DNA of 64,000 bases from Nocardia jejuensis NBRC 103114 (lineage in GTDB: Bacteria > Actinomycetota > Actinomycetes > Mycobacteriales > Mycobacteriaceae): assembly GCF_001613145.1 (NCBI RefSeq), contig NZ_BDBU01000023.1:62001-126000 (forward strand), read 5' to 3'. The position numbers and the translations under genes were made by a program. Below are positions 54,301 to 57,121 of the stretch, one piece after another (position 1 is the first letter of the stretch; each line of letters begins with the position of its first letter). Below the pieces are notes generated by a model. The model did no database searches and was not told the origin of the DNA. It saw only the letters and a program-made list of their open reading frames with translations.

Positions 54301-55347
54301 GTGGACTCCGGGGCCTTGACCGTCGAATTCCGGTGGGCGGAAACCGATTCCGGGGAGGTTGCGACCGCTTCCGCCCAGGCGAGAATCCCAGAAGGAATGC
54401 GCGCGGGCATGCTGGTCGCCGGACATCAGGCCGTTCGACATGCCCGCGGTGAGCATGCGCGGGTCGAACTGGGTATTGGCCAGGTTCTCCACGGCCTTGT
54501 CCCAGCCGTGCTGCATGACGTCGGCGGCGAACTGAGTTCCGGTGGCTGCGACGAAACCCGCTCCCGCACCCACGATTCCAGCACCGAGGCCGGTGATCCG
54601 AGCCGCCACCAGATGGTTGACCCCGGCATGGGCCAGCTTGTTGCCTGCCCACTCACCGAGCGGACCGGCCGCCGCGCCACCGGCCGCGGAGCTGACCACG
54701 GTGACGCCGACCTGGGTCCAGTTGACATCCTTGCGATGCCCCTGCGCCACCTGCCATTCCTGAATGCCGATCTCCTGCACCGTGCCCAGCAGGGTGTCGA
54801 TGGCGACATGCTTGAGCAGGAACTTCACGAACGACGCACCGGCCATGCGCGCCACCCGCGCCAGGATCGCGTCCAGCGCTTCACGGCCGATGATGCGCAC
54901 CGCGACCCGCGTGAACGCGATCGCCACGGCCTCCGCCGCCGGCGCGGTCGGCGGGAAAAGCCAGGCCGCGGCGATCTCACCCGCCAGCAGCGCCAGCGAG
55001 GAGTAGAACATCAGCTTGGTGTATTCGATCTCGGTGGCGACCCCGTCCGCCGATTCACCGATCTGATCGAAATACTTCGCCAGATCCGGCAGCGAGGTGC
55101 CCTCTCCCCCACCCTTTCCCGCCAGCGAATCGAAGGCCTTGGACATCTCCTCGATGCCCTTGCCGTCGGGATATGACGCCAGCGTCGCGTATTTGGCGTC
55201 GTCGATGGACGAGAGCAACCGGCGCAGACCATCGCCGCCGTCGCGCCAGTCCTGTGCCAGCGCCCTCATCTGGTCTTCGTTGCCGTCGGGCCATTCCATG
55301 CCGACGATCCAGCCCAGCCATTCGAGCGATCCGGGCAGTTCGATCAT
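32893..55347 (-). CDS. 7,484-residue multidomain CpnT-like T7SS toxin
   Basis: One uninterrupted frame runs for 22.5 kb. Residues 1-330 are the CpnT-like export domain (EWLGWIVGMEWPDGNED). Then, in order: low-complexity linker to about 1170; a papain-like glutaminase (Cys1185, His1267, Asp1282); a possible ADP-ribosyltransferase-like strand set (about 1430-1535); repetitive DGTWxSD linkers; zincin domain 1 (HEFGH, His2620); a tandem pair of domains resembling DUF6782 (about 2800-3250); a further alpha/beta domain to about 3680; zincin domain 2 (HEFAH, His3918); 760-residue blocks A and B; Pro/Gln linkers; and a small beta-rich end (about 7340-7484). ATG 55347 is 30 bp after a YbaB-like gene, with a GGGGTGA ribosome site. 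Low-complexity parts are Asp/Ser/Pro-rich. Export and toxicity are inferred. Confidence 0.85.
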   Translation of the reverse strand: MIELPGSLEWLGWIVGMEWPDGNEDQMRALAQDWRDGGDGLRRLLSSIDDAKYATLASYPDGKGIEEMSKAFDSLAGKGGGEGTSLPDLAKYFDQIGESADGVATEIEYTKLMFYSSLALLAGEIAAAWLFPPTAPAAEAVAIAFTRVAVRIIGREALDAILARVARMAGASFVKFLLKHVAIDTLLGTVQEIGIQEWQVAQGHRKDVNWTQVGVTVVSSAAGGAAAGPLGEWAGNKLAHAGVNHLVAARITGLGAGIVGAGAGFVAATGTQFAADVMQHGWDKAVENLANTQFDPRMLTAGMSNGLMSGDQHARAHSFWDSRLGGSGRNLPGIGFRPPEFDGQGPGVHPGGNGAGPQLGNGHTGDGSPGNGQNGTTGNGQNGDGSTGNGQNGNGQNGSGQNSSGQNGSVHNGSGTGSNADGSTPRPASAADPGESGARDPVTDRNAGGEDHNRPTSDVAPVADNSRPAANDAKPNDPGAQSDPGANGSSPHSDTHTPPSDSTGATTASADPGSRAGVPQSTDASQPSAAVADTAPASTAPAAAPAPASSAAPASSSAPGGSSSPTSGAAPGSASPSTTPAGSPQSSAAATSPATSSAAAPAAGAPGAGSNPSTAANSGSGPAQNATTGAANSSAAPRAGAAPAPLSGINQAVDGAPNPNSPGATSGVNAGSNPNAAPATHDRSSAPDQRTTTRAGDATTTRPADATPRTDPRPDSTPRDTTSHPAADGTPRDRSDITRNPQSDNDSPSSDNPSDQSRPRSDDSAPPDADAPTRPEGDDSSRDPSPEPDNDSRDRSDSPERDPSQPRSDDSAPRDADAPAHRDTDDPSRDRSPESDAGSRDRSDSPERDGSQPRSDDSAPRDADASTRSDADESSHGRSPESDDAPRDRSDSPERDGSQPRSDDSAPRDADAPAHRDTDNPSHDRSPESDAGSRDRSDSPDNDRSQPRGEDSAPRELDAPTHRDTDDGSRDRSPESEDRSGDRSPGREPTQPRGDDNTRHDADQEARPDTDDGRPDRSPESDGSRDRTDRSEDAEKQQDSRPDDSHARRDSDDPANLRPAREGDSEPVRPESDSRRPSDDDTRAHGDDPDALLLAPIPVADGTHPHDGARRPAESGRRSDRVDADAPESRPAARNPEDGPNRRAGAPDRGDGAAPHPGSLDEGSRTSARQPDSDAPDDRSTRGRCGELALRLLRDLTGNESIRLPERTVGASGLSRDELISAAGGQLREYSDHDAIADRLRQLGPGSAALVVDHYAGDADAYGVGAHAYLLVNEGGEIVVKDPGAGLDHGYPPVVPRETQGTHAILFKPEGDPVHRLATKQRVMLDERVRIGHGHQPVRFQRTGDEIRLDLAEANAYGRDNWADAHNDLTDEQRAAVRAFLGDPGDDSNPTRSDGAPTAADINAVLRGDAEPTPEISRALDLIDSALNLQPLAEPVMVTYPVSSNPFDGVPTDLVGTTQHISEFLRPMLGGFPSMQDMTHHLELVLPAGTPALFLGDLSPLGDRLPMMLLAHGLDIHIDAVQPRGEGHFGIQATVLPLADATPDPHATRPDNALPRPDAENTAPPTREEPRPADSTRPDTGATREDASPTADTETLRPEPDSTRDPERTRNTDTTRDSETTRDPNATRDEQNPEVPPAGSDDAAPQPESSGAGGGKPPSDPPVSSAASDPEGADHAGHPLDQGAAHPDPAATQSESPHTVTESIDRANTVIRESEAQLSELQRRIDDGFAALDRMVSRNLDAIAEGREPGLSEAIDRASDVLDESIARMDEMSRRMDAGVAELERILSGLDRPLEPDAPPASEPDAVQHDPLPDQSRRPDGTWQSEPPPEQSRQADGTWRSDGDHPDQSRHQDGSRQSDGPPEQSRQHDGSWEPDADHSRTQTDSNGHPPDAPRNPDGTWNADDPNATRVDGTRTDLPALEPTSADTTRADVSEAERTRTDDTRTDLPTPEQTRVDGTRTDLPVAQQTRTDGTRPDLPAQPEPRPASRLERAGERLRQIGDEIRGLVDLLRAGHEPILKHPSGSGLDGQGQSVAVNSVIELAGGHSDHAAPNSVRVLKELVELFRQRGRIIEFLRGINSPRPDDFVIPLNPDGSENRYWETEADPRLAADVDIPQRLREHFAELDAQLPPPETPRSDDTRADIAVPDRGDAERGRIETELSRLAEVLGVPLPDYSPTSLRVADADIREQLRARQDEIDRFEEVAKNYNEEDARIPFSRELPLGLEGVADEDAGLRLVRELLGPEAVSMMDTQGVNNGAASPSSETRITDLYREAAQRRLDLAADRVERADALGVNLNRENLDPALARLRADALRQELRAEVFTELAAQHERLPASEPPTPVDASPTRADTTDSYPRETRSDTADSDATRRDPLPAEATRPEPLPADATRTDATRPEPAQQRRPDGSWRAGDPDPGVTGPDRAPAAETHRDAAASTPEPHDGDSSGPEFFDGQDWSSDDASDGTHNHTDDDQPINPDDHPVSPDQEWSAHPDDDWSTMDREEIVQELKDRWHFEDVVGFDNPDVHPEVLREFARVVDDMMSRYSFLDLRVLEIGPTENDGAYAETTSGVTADGRVYAEKLLLSSNWAKYPDLFRTFAMKDESVGFHVPNSGPRPVYSILVHEFGHVLDFNGQLNAHGDLGDVLLNHYEARYGPAETIPYLTWLSQLSNYSFEEGGGPLERYEALAEAFTDVILNGNDASVPAQVLFRLLATHADDARILPSGPDSVAAPDPDQNSSGTEHSAETKPSTPHNPESDAAPNQPHDQSPVQIPNDRLEPAGAEREPSPDGRARQQDSAVRDVAFRDSSSELWVPRTPDPGLTSIAEVLAHTEAGRVALEALNSADVSVRLVDSDGEPPTGDSFDPARNELVIDTHGRDELAQAAALVAAVPHLEGPHADATHTGDPRHTAAESLARHTEFVNELREAGYDPDGGSLRDPIEAAYERSLQQDYSRAADAAVGEARARDPELTDADARRIAHEAGRDALLSDDRFRGASGDDSPNPLADRYQAPPNTRPDLPPPVDESRPPAHEALADDLTMLRHTAASYDNGSDISRWAVETLNRHGVDIRFSDDPGVETVRTPDGRSDRGALLGYDPATNTLVLPDDSTPSQHVTELVNAAAQVEALARVEGPPERFTMSRDDYVRTMLARQAEALSLGYQHDLVRSEHPGRTPRAVTDPLERSFLRAREQALRTARDAYRGSDAATERMVEAAAYRAGVREVLTRLAADGPRVAGRDPAAVHAAQWDRAHGITGSDDPPRTPRPERDTPESHARRAADYLTEIDHLRMLRESGTPISVGPAERAYTDAHEKALRRSDATPESARAAGENAVRRYLDRTGLRDAEIAFDVVRSFGEIGESHWGQPHPTDPHLGFDSPRTPADQVPDAPPPVHRATDEHEFLRRVTDAELRRYPVGAERLSDNVIRVPDTTGSSTRLVVYAADGEHMRVLRELGESDPRYRDALWDRWKRVAYRQLTPDGAGGFRVEDIHADEAEGPMRRPTHQDALGEMVAHYLRYRDEGRVSVGIDEWMRQLGPDAFDHTVQPRLSIRREGMHVEVPTGLNPRFMEVGHRQAESDPAVAHPHPAAVAHDLQTRRLPMPPRDGGPLDSRYHGNRDRYSFKGFEAGPLRLDLWLERDGSGGWRVPPPTGAGGPSDAIAARYGHLTDTDPARLLERIATNLLDGSRPVGVEPEKRGLFQRMTDRFTGRDPAAVEGAAPHTRPEDASAPDRRSALPRSQEPPAESPGPQRRSEAPGNEPEDPATAHRTDGTDDIDRTDGADDLTHHAAPEPDWSLRANDEWSALDREGVIDKLQNDWDLEVTGFDDPLVDVEVLREFGRAIDDMLRQFPDTDLLAVRIGPIDDPGVFAEADPATSGGRVYCDSITLNESFARNPEAFARRIAVNESDGDLAPGSAERPYYSTIVHEFAHAIDFSAQLRAQGEAFDALQRHYLDTRGDLDGFSAWLDELPGYSFDEHGQLDRAEALAEAFTDVRLNGDDAGEPAKVLNDVLERAYADEVEGNSVWDDDTPHAAERRNSDGDTSEPAPAQRRSGPPGEGDPSEHGPRSQRDPAAEPEASGAGDGQPPRGPGSEVAPAPDPDGSEGGHDPAADLAHRPTPEELEARALAQGEYDRLLQQRKELARELEFWRAKRDDRIDRLLDVGDPEQALGTRDRLERTVLRLVDELGNRTVEIAGTGDETAHREREPAGAQERARREEALRKLVDAAERVLGFRDDIGVIDRQLADLERAGNVVGRPMPAELRAEHTRLAQQRAEELLRIKPRRIMRDDLASRFGVLDERGVVDEAALGPDRVDALIDALGFRFPDEADGLVALRDAARDVNEAHNRIGRIQDEMERASAAYRQLAEAEGARMVTDRVAIVEGDPRRIIVFGPRDEIGHPRADHDAALDHAIRHTPEIAQAMVDPATRVEYQQVRGDREGNREVVRLPAPEIERMRARMPGLGENRFDTTRWRDAEGNWHHVDPTRPNWELNRGNWDEVQDGAKRRKFSPRDLPEGVSGWATDPMQAAVEDVFVDPAPGEHGVNEGLLPKIPGGDPIIPPGMEHYDLPYAGAVSNVMRVVLEVAKLSGFTWFGDPDNPGKIHPAFKGHPWFRERSGETQPMVREWNPIEHADDSDRGPEHKQRQREAADRWAEVQRWADERYAGFRADDTDIDSIATGLDAYRRRVDTGISDFIDTVRDQLADNPDADPADLIADVIGERRGQLSDDVLDLAADLRQALDRAEVYDNASLADVIADGLQSAADALLPPEFTHAELEQIKNHLMRDQLLSVDPVTGVIGRRPLDALADVAEAWNRLRAGDPLPADLLLLQDALAESNYLRANPTATWREANAHAAAADGYHWDAVRPPLTGDRAGIKYEPAPLPGDNFLPPRPTADDTTQSPAPTLESPRGTDPDAGTVEFPRGTDPQAPTVELPRGTDPEAPTVEFPRGTDPQGTTAELPRSGDPEGSTVELPRSPDPSGTTVQESPGTSDPDGTTVELPRGEAPAGTTVKSPDGDGSDSNAAPLPRSGDSASRPDPAVRQTDTRPPSPLDSDGAGQPPRDTDDAPPADGPDDWFERMRAEQADWEARMDAERAAWMREELVDSPDGDPDTWVLRMQIEQAEWNARVSAERADWLWEQAGGRPQEPTTQPASQPRTEAEPAHTDPTTPLSADGEDISRAAPQETREDRTIPQQTGEDVPTAPHETREDTPTTRVPTEPETVSTPRAQSEEPLPDTAPLDDTTSPEPESAITRQDGPDDWFERMNAEQADWNARMDAERAAWLREIADADPSDTPDARFSRLQADMAEWEARISADRADWLWDMAGGRPDPDPSTGTDGTPPPPDAPSGGPTKPPVGPTEPPTPAEATPEHPTTPGLDTVPGSEDPTRPLPQPTSDGELPPESPTQRSGRNDPETVPGSEDPTRPARQSGSDDPTQPLRQSDSERPANAEPTTRRPQDPDSAEMPGSEDPTRQLREQPHQPTSEQPGEGTPAPTLSEAETRAAAQAEYDRLLQQRKEMARELEFWRAKRDDRIGRLPDVGDPEQAAGTRDRLERTVSRLLEGLGTRRIELAAAGDETAHSVREPAGRQERTRREEVLRKLVEAAERVFDLQDDIGVIDRQLADLERAGNVVGRPMPAELQAEHTRLAQQRAEELLRIKPRRIMRDDLATRLGLVDEHGVVDESALSPERLQDTVDDLHARFPDDADAVSALRDAARDVNEAHNRIGRIQDEMERASAAYRQLAEAEGARMVTDRVAIVDGDPRRIIVFGPRDEIGHPRADHDAALDHAVRNTPDVAQAMVDPATRIEYKQVRGDREGNREVVDLPAPEVERLRSHLPGGGQNRFDFTRWRDAEGNWHPVDPTRPNWELNRGNWDEVQDGAKRRKFSPRDLPEGVSGWATDPMQAAVEDVFVDPAPGEHGVNEGLLPKIPGGDPIIPPGMEHYDLPYAGAVSNLMRVVLEVAKLSGFTWFGDPDNPGKIHPAFKGHPWFRTRAGEVQPMVREWNPVEHADDSDRTPEHKQRQREAADRWAAVQQWADEQYARFRADDSDIDSIATGLDNYRQRVDTGISDFIDTVRDQLADNPDADPADLIADVIGERRGQLSDDVLDLAADLRQALDRAEIYDNASLAEVVADGLQAAADALLPPEFTHAELEQIKNHLMRDQHLSVDPVTGLIGRRPLDALADVAEAWNRLRTGDPLPADLLLLQDALAESNYLRANPTATWREANAHAAAADGYHWDAVRPPLTGDRAGIRYEPAPLPEHNVLPPRPDSTPALPPRPGPDGGTPQLPRGDAPTRELPQAENPDTTVELPHSADPEATTIELPRNGDSDSDTVELRSDDATVELPRSDDGTVELPRSDDGTVELPRSDDGTVELPRSDDGTVELPRGDDATVEMPRSDDQNGVPLDSDPGTATQQSARRADDGTEDPTSNTRPSEDTEPKSDTPADTREHTPADTREDAPADTREDTSPQQLPSNSADPEPAAESAREATADPARQTSEPARQAVSDPNGWTVAGSPETHVPTDPQVRARVEELAARALDSTDQAGARRAALDDVARTLGVDPEGRSARDLERAITAALDAEAARIEEVMQRGNIPKREMVRYFDERDAATRRSGELSAQRAYALNQFAQYYAHLTDAADALGEAHALATTDVLSSETDRALAPGVGLRDNPPTVVVVTHLSDPTPILGPDLRASLADQGIPVRYRQVEVTLDGTITIRTLTPPDPPTAPAPASPTTPPHRPPATPHSATTEPHAHPSEAPREPADTAADPVPREPADTAADPVPRGSADTAADPVSRESADTAADPVPRSSADPSTSPIPTDETAPAETETAATDSTAADRTADGTRRSPTEPADPPDRADRAGDQTDSADPADAADRADLADPADPADFADPADVSLPDGPKTDSPERTEPTEPTEPTEPTEPTEPTEPTEPTEPPEPIEPTESAESTEPIGLGEGGPPLHRTESGDDDGADVGVSDEAHSSDSDDPGRGDDGDRDSDEPEYQHNPNWRSHLPRVPHEYEADLPDYTPEPSEQPYPWTLPPEDHNPPQPQPQPQPQPQPQPQPQPQPQPQPTPPPHPSLPTLPPQPTVPSLPTPPPQPPVPPLPTLPPHPTVPPLPTIPPVPPLPPGSQWPPGIPTPPNGTWPPDLPSLPTLPTLPTLPEWPGSGGLPELPQLPDLPDWLGNGDTSGTPGSSPLPDLPGGESNSNGSGAHTRNPGTPESTPPGTSGDGAPRRFNDEGDGSNRPGNHTPGAEPGAGSPGPTDPRNVSPGRNEPEYDSPGTLHGPGSDAPNTPAAPGGGSPLVPGTPDISNGQVPNSAAPATAQSSGYPGGGMPMGSPPPAVPAQSARGRGPNRFPRASAHTPGGGIYVRSHSGFGEFAMLDPMTGALTSAQVGGGALAGIYDEMDGLRVIFYRDQQAGLILRVADQLLPLDRLGADVWWERTDQGYTRLLVNVAGTPQCEVRYRTVPPDADLGLLIRDVLSDPVRRAGIFG
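34147..34640 (-). repeat. Hexanucleotide PQ run and 9-bp EPT repeat
   Basis: About 14 copies of GGCTGC (34147-34230) encode a Gln-Pro run, and further upstream in the protein about nine copies of a 9-bp unit encode EPT (34560-34640). Both are in frame. Confidence 0.85.
36187..36366 (-). repeat. 30-bp in-frame tandem repeat (VELPRSDDGT)
   Basis: Five to six near-identical 30-bp units encode VELPRSDDGT in the linker after block B. The unit is a multiple of 3, so it is a protein linker, not a CRISPR array. Confidence 0.85.
36607..38882 (-). repeat. Internal 760-residue block, copy B
   Basis: Same order and content as copy A (EYDRLLQQRKEMARELEFWR to RYEPAPLP). Several DNA stretches of dozens of bases are identical, for example 37571-37632 matches 41699-41760, whereas others differ at third codon positions. 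The start and end fall at the same place in the repeat unit. This is a duplication followed by partial divergence or gene conversion. Confidence 0.9.
39390..40175 (-). repeat. Two tryptophan-periodic modules in the giant toxin
   Basis: Between blocks A and B, DDWFERMRAEQADWEARMD and DDWFERMNAEQADWNARMD introduce two 80-residue copies, each continuing AERAAW and ending SAERADWLWEQ or SADRADWLWDM. Trp residues fall at regular spacing in a predicted helix. They may form a coiled coil. Confidence 0.7.
40735..43010 (-). repeat. Internal 760-residue block, copy A
   Basis: The encoded segment (about residues 4113-4870) begins EYDRLLQQRKELARELEFWR and ends near KYEPAPLP. It recurs as copy B exactly 4,128 bp closer to the 3' end of the gene. 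It includes a helical coiled-coil part, an IIVFGPRDEIGHPRADHD part and a GVSGWATDPMQAAVEDVFVD part. No known family recognised. Confidence 0.9.
43330..43960 (-). other. Zincin-like metallopeptidase domain 2
   Basis: VHEFAHAIDF (His3918, His3922) and a downstream EALAEAF repeat the layout of domain 1 with different surrounding residues. The two domains share DREGVIDKLQNDW / DREEIVQELKDRW lead-ins, showing a common origin. Confidence 0.75.
45600..46940 (-). other. Tandem DUF6782-like domains
   Basis: Two related blocks each carry a helix ending in a long Leu-rich segment and a DPARNELVIDTHGRDELAQAAALV type strand-helix (second copy DPATNTLVLPDDSTPSQHVTELVNAAAQV), followed by long helices. The pattern resembles DUF6782 found in actinobacterial toxins; function unknown. 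Confidence 0.4.
47200..47880 (-). other. Zincin-like metallopeptidase domain 1
   Basis: VHEFGHVLD gives the zinc-binding His2620, Glu2621 and His2624; EALAEAF about 60 residues later supplies a Glu (2681 or 2685) as third ligand. This layout is that of anthrax-lethal-factor-like and related toxin peptidases. Confidence 0.75.
50740..51080 (-). other. Possible ADP-ribosyltransferase-like region
   Basis: Near residues 1433-1535, VMVTYPVSSNPFDG, HHLELVLPAGTPALFLGDLS and the following LLAHGLDI/QATVLPL strands resemble the strand order of actinobacterial ADP-ribosyltransferase toxins. A clear ExE pair is not seen, so it may be degenerate or a different fold. Confidence 0.3.
51420..51825 (-). other. 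Papain-fold glutaminase-like domain
   Basis: RGRCGELALRLL places Cys1185 at a helix start; GAHAYLLVNEGG gives His1267; and VVKDPGAG gives Asp1282. The C...H...D order and spacing match papain-fold toxin 1 (glutamine deamidase) domains. All three residues are present, so it could be active. Confidence 0.65.
54358..55347 (-). other. CpnT-like N-terminal export domain of the giant toxin
   Basis: Residues 1-330 align with the start of the 2,184-aa toxin: EWLxWxVGxxWPxGNEDxM, then SADG, a hydrophobic stretch (SSLALLAGEIAAAWLF, about 115-135), and QEIGIQEWQVAQGHRKDVNW around residue 205. The segment after it is Gly/Ala-rich. In CpnT the equivalent domain guides export through the ESX system. Confidence 0.75.
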
Positions 55348-55377
55348 GTGCGGAGGTTCACCCCGTGAGCCCGCCCG

Positions 55378-55875
55378 CTACCAACCCGAATCGGTGGCGG
55401 CGCTGCGACGCGGTGCGGCGGACCCATCCGACTCGGGCTTCGGCTGTGCGGCAAGACGTTCGGGCGATTTGGGCGGGGCGGTGGAGACGACCGGCGGCTC
55501 CGGGGCGCGCAACTCTCGGCTCAGGTCCGGCATGCCGGGCACCAGATCCGAGAGCTTGGGCAGCCGGTCCCGGTTCTGTGAGACCGGCGCGAGCACCTCG
55601 CGGCCGCGTGCGGCCACCTCCGCGGATGCCTGCTGCGCCGCCTCGGTCACCGCCTTCGCGATCTCCGCGTAGTCCAGATCCTCTATGCCGGAACCGAATT
55701 TGGTCTCGATCACGGTGCCCTCGGCATTCACCGTCACCGTGACGCGCTTCTGACGCACGGTGGCCGTCGCGGTCAAAGCCGCACGCTCACGCTGCAATTC
55801 GGTGATGGTGCGCATCTGGTCGGCGAAGCCTTCCAGAATGTCGTTCAGGTCCGCGCGGGCGCGCTCGTTGCTCAT
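55378..55875 (-). CDS. YbaB/EbfC-like protein of toxin module 2
   Basis: ATG 55875 is preceded by GAGGCGAG; a longer frame to 55914 lacks a ribosome site. The 165-aa product has helix (NDILEGFADQMRTI), strand pair (RVTVTVNAEGTVIETKFG) and a long helix (EIAKAVTEAAQQASAEVAARG), then the tail motif LPKLSDLVPGMPDLSREL shared with the module 1 homologue. It starts 10 bp after the WXG100-like gene and is followed 30 bp later by the giant toxin, so the three genes form one unit. I infer a toxin-linked chaperone or adaptor. Confidence 0.8.
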   Translation of the reverse strand: MSNERARADLNDILEGFADQMRTITELQRERAALTATATVRQKRVTVTVNAEGTVIETKFGSGIEDLDYAEIAKAVTEAAQQASAEVAARGREVLAPVSQNRDRLPKLSDLVPGMPDLSRELRAPEPPVVSTAPPKSPERLAAQPKPESDGSAAPRRSAATDSGW

Positions 55876-55885
55876 CGGACTCGCC

Positions 55886-56200
55886 TCACTTGTACGCGCC
55901 GGCGTTGCCGTCATCCATATTCGTCAACAGCGCCAGGGCGTCCAACTGCCCCTTGGAGAAGTTGGCGAACGTACCGGACATATTGCGAGCGCCCGTCACG
56001 ATGTTGGTGCTGCTCGCCACGTAGCCGTTCTCACCGGTGGCGAAGCCCCGGCCCATGGTGTCGTTGCCCCACGGCTCACCACGACCCTCGGTGCTCGAAA
56101 TGAGCTGATCCACAACGTCATCGATGCCGTCGCGCACCTTGCCGGTCTTGTTCGAGGCGGTGCGCAGCAGGTCCTTGTAGGACTCCAACCGGTCGGTCAC
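55886..56200 (-). CDS. WXG100-like protein of toxin module 2
   Basis: GTG 56200 with GGAG 7 nt upstream is chosen over GTG 56215, giving 104 aa, close to the 103-aa paralogue at 16635. The helical hairpin has GEPWGNDTMGRGF at the turn (W at about residue 44) and a second helix (TGARNMSGTFANFSKGQLDALALL). It begins the second WXG/YbaB/toxin unit. No shared promoter element of the GTTCAC type was found before it; a TCAACT...TAAGTG pair might serve but is weak. Confidence 0.8.
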   Translation of the reverse strand: MTDRLESYKDLLRTASNKTGKVRDGIDDVVDQLISSTEGRGEPWGNDTMGRGFATGENGYVASSTNIVTGARNMSGTFANFSKGQLDALALLTNMDDGNAGAYK

Positions 56201-56332
56201 GATCAACTCCGTCACTCGGGGGCGAGAACCGCAGGGGCTCCCACACTTACAGGCCGGAGCGACCAGTCAGTTGACGGAACGTTAACGGAGAGTGCCGATC
56301 AGCGCAGGGCGAGTCGCCCGCGCCGGATCCGG

Positions 56333-57121
56333 TCACACCTCTTCCTCGCCGCGAGCGGCCATGTGGTCGAGTACGCGCTCGACCCGGTACTGGATCCGGT
56401 CGGCGAGCTTGCTCGCGCTCACCCCCACCGCCCGCATCTCGGGCTCGTCGAGCTCGATGAGATAGCGGCCGTCGTCGGGCAGATCACGCCAGAGCATGGT
56501 CGTCTCCATGACACCGCGCGGACCATAGATCGACCGGCCCTGAAGAACCCGGACGAAACCGGTCCACTCGGCCGGCTTGGACAGGAAAGCGAGACTTCGG
56601 GTTTCGGAGGAGTCGTCGAAGGAATCGAAGGCCATGGACTGCTTGACCTCGTACGGGTCGCGTTCCGGCGGCTCGACCACGATCGGGACCGCGGATCCGC
56701 GTGCCGCCTCGGCGGCAGGCAATTGCGCCACCAGCAGACCGGGCAGGTCCTCCGGGTCGCATTCGGTCAGGGTGAAACCGCCACTGTGATAGACGGTTTC
56801 ACCCGGCTTCTGAGTGACCATGACCGCACGCCGGCCACGCCGGGCACCGTGCGCGCGAAATCGCTTCTCCGGGTTGTCGGTATCGCTGTCACACCAGCCG
56901 GAGGAGATGACGAACACCTCCGGATTGCGAATCGTCTCGAACACCGCACCGATGCTGGAGTCCAGACGATCCCCCAGCTGGGCCTCCACGTCGGCGAGCT
57001 CACGCTCGTAATCGTCGAGATAGCGGGTGCGGCTGGTGTACGCGAGCGGTACCGGCACCCACTCGTCCAGGTATCGGTTGCACAGCACCTTGAACTCGAC
57101 GTCGGTGAACTCCCAGTTCAC
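56333..57121 (-). CDS. espG: ESX secretion-associated chaperone, EspG family (copy 3)
   Basis: The 262-aa product has the N-terminal EFTDVEFKVLCNRYLDEW, AVMVTQKPGETVYHSGGF in the middle, and GRSIYGPRGVMETTMLWRDLPDDGRYLI with a C-terminal helix. The GTG start overlaps the stop of the upstream large WXG-like gene by 4 bp. It repeats the pattern of the copies at 10194 and 28148. It most likely escorts the 649-aa protein encoded directly upstream. Confidence 0.88.
   Translation of the reverse strand: MNWEFTDVEFKVLCNRYLDEWVPVPLAYTSRTRYLDDYERELADVEAQLGDRLDSSIGAVFETIRNPEVFVISSGWCDSDTDNPEKRFRAHGARRGRRAVMVTQKPGETVYHSGGFTLTECDPEDLPGLLVAQLPAAEAARGSAVPIVVEPPERDPYEVKQSMAFDSFDDSSETRSLAFLSKPAEWTGFVRVLQGRSIYGPRGVMETTMLWRDLPDDGRYLIELDEPEMRAVGVSASKLADRIQYRVERVLDHMAARGEEEV

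Noticed and set aside
55876..55914. Earlier start for the YbaB-like gene of module 2
   Set aside because: The extra 13 residues overlap the end of the WXG100-like gene and lack a ribosome site; ATG 55875 has GAGGCGAG.
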